A stretch of DNA of 64,000 bases, taken from Archangium lipolyticum (GTDB lineage Bacteria; Myxococcota; Myxococcia; Myxococcales; Myxococcaceae). The notes below the pieces were generated by a model, which saw only the letters and a list, made by a program, of their open reading frames with translations, searched no databases and was not told the origin of the DNA. The first letter of the stretch is position 1. Each line of letters begins with the position of its first letter. The position numbers and the translations under genes were made by a program. The DNA is taken from positions 186,001 through 250,000 of the forward strand of contig NZ_JANKBZ010000008.1 of assembly GCF_024623785.1 (NCBI RefSeq). The letters run 5' to 3'. Of this stretch, positions 60,742-64,000 are shown in pieces.

Positions 60742-62421
60742 TCAGGCCAGACCTTCCGCGCCCTCCTCCTCATCGCCGTCCAGTTCCCGGCCCCGGGGCA
60801 TGTCCACGATCGCCCCGAGCGGATAGATGGTGAGATGCCGCTGCGGCTCGCTGCCGTGGCTCACCGTCTCCAGATGGTAGCGCGACACGAGCCGATGCTG
60901 CAGCTTGCGCAGCCGGGGAGGCCTCGGGGCCAGGGGCACCGCCACGCTCTCGCTCAACACGCGCTGGATGGCATGCTCGGCCTCGAGCACCGCCTCGCGG
61001 ATCTGCTCCTCGTCCACGCCCTCGGCGAGGAGGAAGATGTCGCGCAGCACCCGCCGCATCTCCGACGAGCTGTTGCGCTTGATGGCCAGCACGCGCGCCC
61101 CCGTCTTCTCCGACACCTTTCGCAACTTCGGATCGTTCGCCCGCGAGCGCAACGTGATGACGACGTCCGCGTTCTCCAGGCGGCCCGCCACGCGCGCGTC
61201 CGCGCCAAGGTCCCGCAGCACCCGCTCGAGCAGATCCCTGCTGGCCGCGTGCGCGTAGACGCGCGTGGTGCCCTGGCGCAGGCCGGGCTCGCGCCGGGGC
61301 GGAGGGGCCGTCCGGGACGGCTCGCGACCGGGAGCTGGCTCCCGGGAGGATCCGCGCGAGAGCCCGCGAGGCGCCTCGGCGGCACGGGTCGGCAGGGGAG
61401 CCACCGCCTCGGGCTCCTCCTTCACCTCCACCTGGCCCTCGACGAGCTGGCGCCGCTCGCCGCCCACGTTCTCGCCCGCCAGCAGCCGGTCCACCGACTG
61501 GGCGGTGTCGCGGTGCACCAGCACCTCGTCGCGGTTCACCATCTCCACCACCACGTCGAAGGTGGGCGGAGCCCGGCGCTCGCTGATCGTCTTCTGCGTG
61601 CGCCGCCGCCGCGCCTCCTCGTCGCTGAGCGTGACGACGTGCACGCCGCCCACCAGGTCCGACAGCGTGGGGTTGAGGACGAGGTTCTCCAGCGTGTTGC
61701 CGTGGGCCGTGGCCACCAGCTGCACGCCGCGCTCGGCGATGGTGCGGGCCGCGGCGGCCTCGGCCGAGGTGCCAATCTCGTCGACGATGATGGCCTCGGG
61801 CATGTGGTTCTCCACCGCCTCGATCATCACGTCGTGCTGCCGGTCCGGCCGCGACACCTGCATGCGGCGCGCGCCGCCGATGCCCGGGTGGGGGATGTCT
61901 CCGTCGCCTCCAATCTCATTGGAGGTGTCCACCACCATGACGCGCTTGCCCAGGTCATCGGCCAGCACGCGGGCCACCTCGCGCAGCTTCGTCGTCTTGC
62001 CCACCCCGGGCCGGCCGAGCAGCAGGATGTTGAGGCCGCTGCCGATCAGATCCTTGAGCATGTCGATGGTGCCGAAGATGGCGCGCCCCACGCGCAGCGT
62101 GAGGCCCACGACCTTGTTCTGACGGTTGCGGATGGCGGAGACGCGGTGGAGGGTGCGCTCGATGCCGGCGCGGTTGTCCTCGCCCACCGAGCCCACCTGC
62201 CCCAGCACGTGCTCCAGGTCCTTGCGGGTGACGGGGGTTTCGGACAGGCGCACCACGCGCCCGGTGAGCCGGGCCTCGGGCGAGCGGCCGAGGTCCATCA
62301 CCACCTCGAGGACCTCCGTGGGAGACAGCTCCCTCACCGCCGCCTGCAGAGGCTCGGGCAGGACACTCACGAGGAGCTGGAAGTCGTCATGGGGAACGGC
62401 AATGGCGTCGCGCGAGCTCAT
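60742..62421 (-). CDS. R3H-domain AAA ATPase (SpoIIIAA/Ycf45-like)
   Basis: A 559-residue protein. Walker A is GRPGVGKTTKL at about 136-146 and Walker B is EAIIVDEIGT; TSNEIGGDGDIPHPGIGGARRMQV and ATAHGNTLENLVLNPTLSDL are typical of the SpoIIIAA-like/Ycf45 family of single-stranded nucleic-acid-binding ATPases. The middle is a long charged, proline-rich linker, and the C terminus has an R3H domain (HRLVSRYHLETVSHGSEPQRHLTIYP). Such proteins are known in cyanobacteria and plastids, with function mostly unknown. ATG 62421 chosen. It is divergent from the 62625 gene. Confidence 0.85.
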   Translation of the reverse strand: MSSRDAIAVPHDDFQLLVSVLPEPLQAAVRELSPTEVLEVVMDLGRSPEARLTGRVVRLSETPVTRKDLEHVLGQVGSVGEDNRAGIERTLHRVSAIRNRQNKVVGLTLRVGRAIFGTIDMLKDLIGSGLNILLLGRPGVGKTTKLREVARVLADDLGKRVMVVDTSNEIGGDGDIPHPGIGGARRMQVSRPDRQHDVMIEAVENHMPEAIIVDEIGTSAEAAAARTIAERGVQLVATAHGNTLENLVLNPTLSDLVGGVHVVTLSDEEARRRRTQKTISERRAPPTFDVVVEMVNRDEVLVHRDTAQSVDRLLAGENVGGERRQLVEGQVEVKEEPEAVAPLPTRAAEAPRGLSRGSSREPAPGREPSRTAPPPRREPGLRQGTTRVYAHAASRDLLERVLRDLGADARVAGRLENADVVITLRSRANDPKLRKVSEKTGARVLAIKRNSSSEMRRVLRDIFLLAEGVDEEQIREAVLEAEHAIQRVLSESVAVPLAPRPPRLRKLQHRLVSRYHLETVSHGSEPQRHLTIYPLGAIVDMPRGRELDGDEEEGAEGLA

Positions 62422-62624
62422 GGCGTGTCTAAAGGTGAATCCTTCCGAGTCGGGTTGCACGTGTCCCCGCGGCCGAGGGGCAACGGGGCACCCGATGCTA
62501 GCGGGCATCCAGGGGCACCGTCCCCTTCTCGTGACTGGGTACGTCGAGACACCCTGCATAGCTCAGCAACAGGGGCATGACTGGGGGCCTTTGCCTCCAG
62601 CCTCCACGCCCGAGGAGCGACCCC

Positions 62625-63152
62625 ATGGCCCGGTACGACAAGGACGACGAACTCAACACCCCCCACCCGAAGCACATCGACAAGCCCAAGGGAGAGATGA
62701 CCATCCGCGAGGCCGCCTCGAAAGAGATGGAGGAGCAATCCACCGGGACCACCGTCATGCGGGGAAAGGCGGTGCACGGTTTCGGAAATGGCACCGACAC
62801 GTCGAAGCGGCATGGCGACATGCGGTCCATGGACATGCCGATGATGCACGGCCCAGCGCTTCAGGAGGTGGAGGCCCCCATGAAGGGCTCCACCGCCGGC
62901 ATGGGGATGGGCATGCAGCCGCCGAGCACCGGGGAGTCGGTGACGCGGCTCATGGACATGATCTTCCAGCTCCCGTTCCACGCGCAGCTCAGTGTGCTGC
63001 GGATGATGGCGCCGCGGGTGCTCGGGTCCATGGACTCGAGGGATCTGGACAACTTCCTGCGCGACCTGCGCTCGGAGATCTCCACGGTGGAGTCGGGTGA
63101 GGAAGGCACCGGAACGCGCATCACGAACACACCGGACATCCAGGGGACGTGA
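62625..63152 (+). CDS. Small hypothetical protein with Met-rich segment
   Basis: A 175-residue soluble protein from ATG 62625 (GAGGAG upstream). It is acidic and basic in patches, with an unusual Met-rich part (MRSMDMPMMHGPALQEVEAPMKGSTAGMGMGMQPP) and a C-terminal helical region (SVTRLMDMIFQLPFHAQLSVLRMMAPRVLGSMDSRDLDNFLRDLRSEI). No signal, membrane helix or known family. Composition suggests a binding or scaffold role, but this is not shown. Confidence 0.6.
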   Translation: MARYDKDDELNTPHPKHIDKPKGEMTIREAASKEMEEQSTGTTVMRGKAVHGFGNGTDTSKRHGDMRSMDMPMMHGPALQEVEAPMKGSTAGMGMGMQPPSTGESVTRLMDMIFQLPFHAQLSVLRMMAPRVLGSMDSRDLDNFLRDLRSEISTVESGEEGTGTRITNTPDIQGT

Positions 63153-63251
63153 GCGGCGTCCCTCCCCGGTGGCCGACATGGGAGGGAGGGCTCGCCCGGT
63201 GGGCTGTCCTCCCTTCCGACGCAACCCGTCGTCGCCCAGTTCGTTCTCAGC

Positions 63252-64000
63252 TCAGTCCTTCTCGTCCCGGCGCGAGGGAGTGCCCAGGCCGAGTGCCGAG
63301 GAACGGATTCCCGCGCTGGCACTGGCGGCCATGAACCGGAGCACCTGCCGCGGGTCCTCCATCATCCGCTTCAGCTCGCCCCCGAGTTCCTGGAACAAGC
63401 TCCGGTAGAGCTCCATCTTCTCCGCGTCCGACAGCGGGGAGGCATGTCCCAGCGGTGGCAGCCGCCGCTGCCAGGCGCGCGAGCGCATCAACTGCGTGCG
63501 CAGGAAGTCCAGGACGTCGATGGGCGTCGGGGGCATGAGGCCCACCGAGATGGAGATGGACTCCTGCTCCGGCGCGCTCACGTGGTGCCAGTAGCCGCCG
63601 GGAATGTAGAGCCAGTCACCAGCCTCGAGTCGGCACTCCTGCACCGGCGTCCGCTCGCGCGAGACGTCCGGCGCATCGTTGAGCGTCTCGTGGAGGGGCG
63701 TGGGGTTGAGCGTGTTGCGCCGCAGCAGGTAGCTCTTGGCGCCCAGGGTCTGGAAGATGAAGACCTCTTCGGGGTCGCAATGCCAGCCAAAGCTGCCGTG
63801 CCCCGCGGGGGTGCAATAGAGCTGAAGGTTGACCGTGCCCTGAAGCTCGGCGGAGAGCGTACGCCCCAGCTCCGCGAGGCCGGCGTCGTGCCGGTCCGCG
63901 TGCCGCAAGACGATGGAATATCCCTGCGCGTGGAGCGCGCGGGCCTCGCGGGCGCTCGTGGGCCTGGGGCCGGTCCACAGCTTGCCATCGCGAACGAGCA
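63252..64000 (-). CDS. JmjC/cupin-type oxygenase family protein (5' end missing)
   Basis: The frame is open from the window edge to a stop at 63252, giving about 249 residues; the start lies outside. The cupin core is intact: HCDPEEVFIFQTLGAKSYLLRR supplies H-x-D iron ligands, and LEAGDWLYIPGGYWHHVSAPEQ supplies the distal H. This is the ROXA-like/JmjC layout of 2-oxoglutarate- and iron(II)-dependent oxygenases that hydroxylate ribosomal or other proteins. The C-terminal tail is helical. Confidence 0.82.
   Translation of the reverse strand, partial: LVRDGKLWTGPRPTSAREARALHAQGYSIVLRHADRHDAGLAELGRTLSAELQGTVNLQLYCTPAGHGSFGWHCDPEEVFIFQTLGAKSYLLRRNTLNPTPLHETLNDAPDVSRERTPVQECRLEAGDWLYIPGGYWHHVSAPEQESISISVGLMPPTPIDVLDFLRTQLMRSRAWQRRLPPLGHASPLSDAEKMELYRSLFQELGGELKRMMEDPRQVLRFMAASASAGIRSSALGLGTPSRRDEKD

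Noticed and set aside
1-64000. CRISPR array, rRNA or tRNA genes, origin of replication
   Set aside because: No regularly spaced direct repeats, no rRNA or tRNA structures and no DnaA-box cluster were seen on reading either strand.

Overview
The window is very GC-rich chromosomal DNA with strong third-position G/C bias and dense, tightly packed genes. It most likely comes from a myxobacterium of the Cystobacterineae (Cystobacter, Archangium or Melittangium type). Support: a DUF2378 (TIGR02265) protein, which is essentially a myxobacterial family; many lineage-type lipoproteins; a Ser/Thr kinase with a TPR tail; large hybrid sensor kinases; and a relic resembling a SitA polymorphic toxin of outer-membrane exchange. 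I see no rRNA, tRNA or CRISPR array. Most very long ORFs opposite the genes are high-GC antisense shadows.

Layout. 0-4.4 kb (minus): a truncated glycosyltransferase, a PLP aminotransferase coupled to a methyltransferase with two helix-turn-helix modules, and a NifS-type cysteine desulfurase. 4.6-8.0 kb (plus): rnk, a REP-like repeat, then a chorismate-binding synthase, a glutaminase and an aminodeoxychorismate lyase (p-aminobenzoate/folate) joined by ATGA overlaps. 8.0-11.2 kb (minus): a receiver-first PAS hybrid kinase overlapping a small-subunit-type pseudouridine synthase. 11.4-13.2 kb (plus): three membrane/stress proteins resembling E. coli yqjD-yqjE. 13.3-16.3 kb: GNAT, a ThrE-like exporter, and a Fur-box-preceded pair (CxC miniprotein plus a heme-oxygenase-fold protein that lacks the heme-ligand histidine). 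16.4-20.3 kb (minus): a Ser/Thr kinase and a C39-like peptidase. 20.4-24.4 kb (minus): a TadE/TadG-like operon. 24.6-29.0 kb: DUF418 protein, serine hydrolase, msrA and benE, with more REP-like repeats.

29.2-37.2 kb is the accessory part: short secreted or lipoprotein genes, a 36-bp relic of msrA, a LigT-like gene, two small inverted-repeat (MITE-like) elements both ending in CTAG, a frameshifted SitA-like toxin relic next to one of them, orphan membrane/cytosolic proteins, and a kinase-tail protein without a kinase domain. Gene density drops here and intergenic spaces grow.

37.2-64 kb returns to ordinary chromosome: xanthine dehydrogenase xdhA/xdhB, DoxX-like, AI-2E-family permease, a secreted nuclease/phosphatase-fold lipoprotein, DedA-like, a GAF hybrid kinase, a zinc-ribbon protein, a GH43 glycosidase, a lipoprotein plus internally duplicated cytosolic protein pair, DUF2378, an acyl-CoA synthetase, an MFS permease, a secreted M30-like metallopeptidase, two BON-domain paralogues, a SpoIIIAA/Ycf45-like R3H ATPase, and a JmjC/cupin protein cut by the window end.
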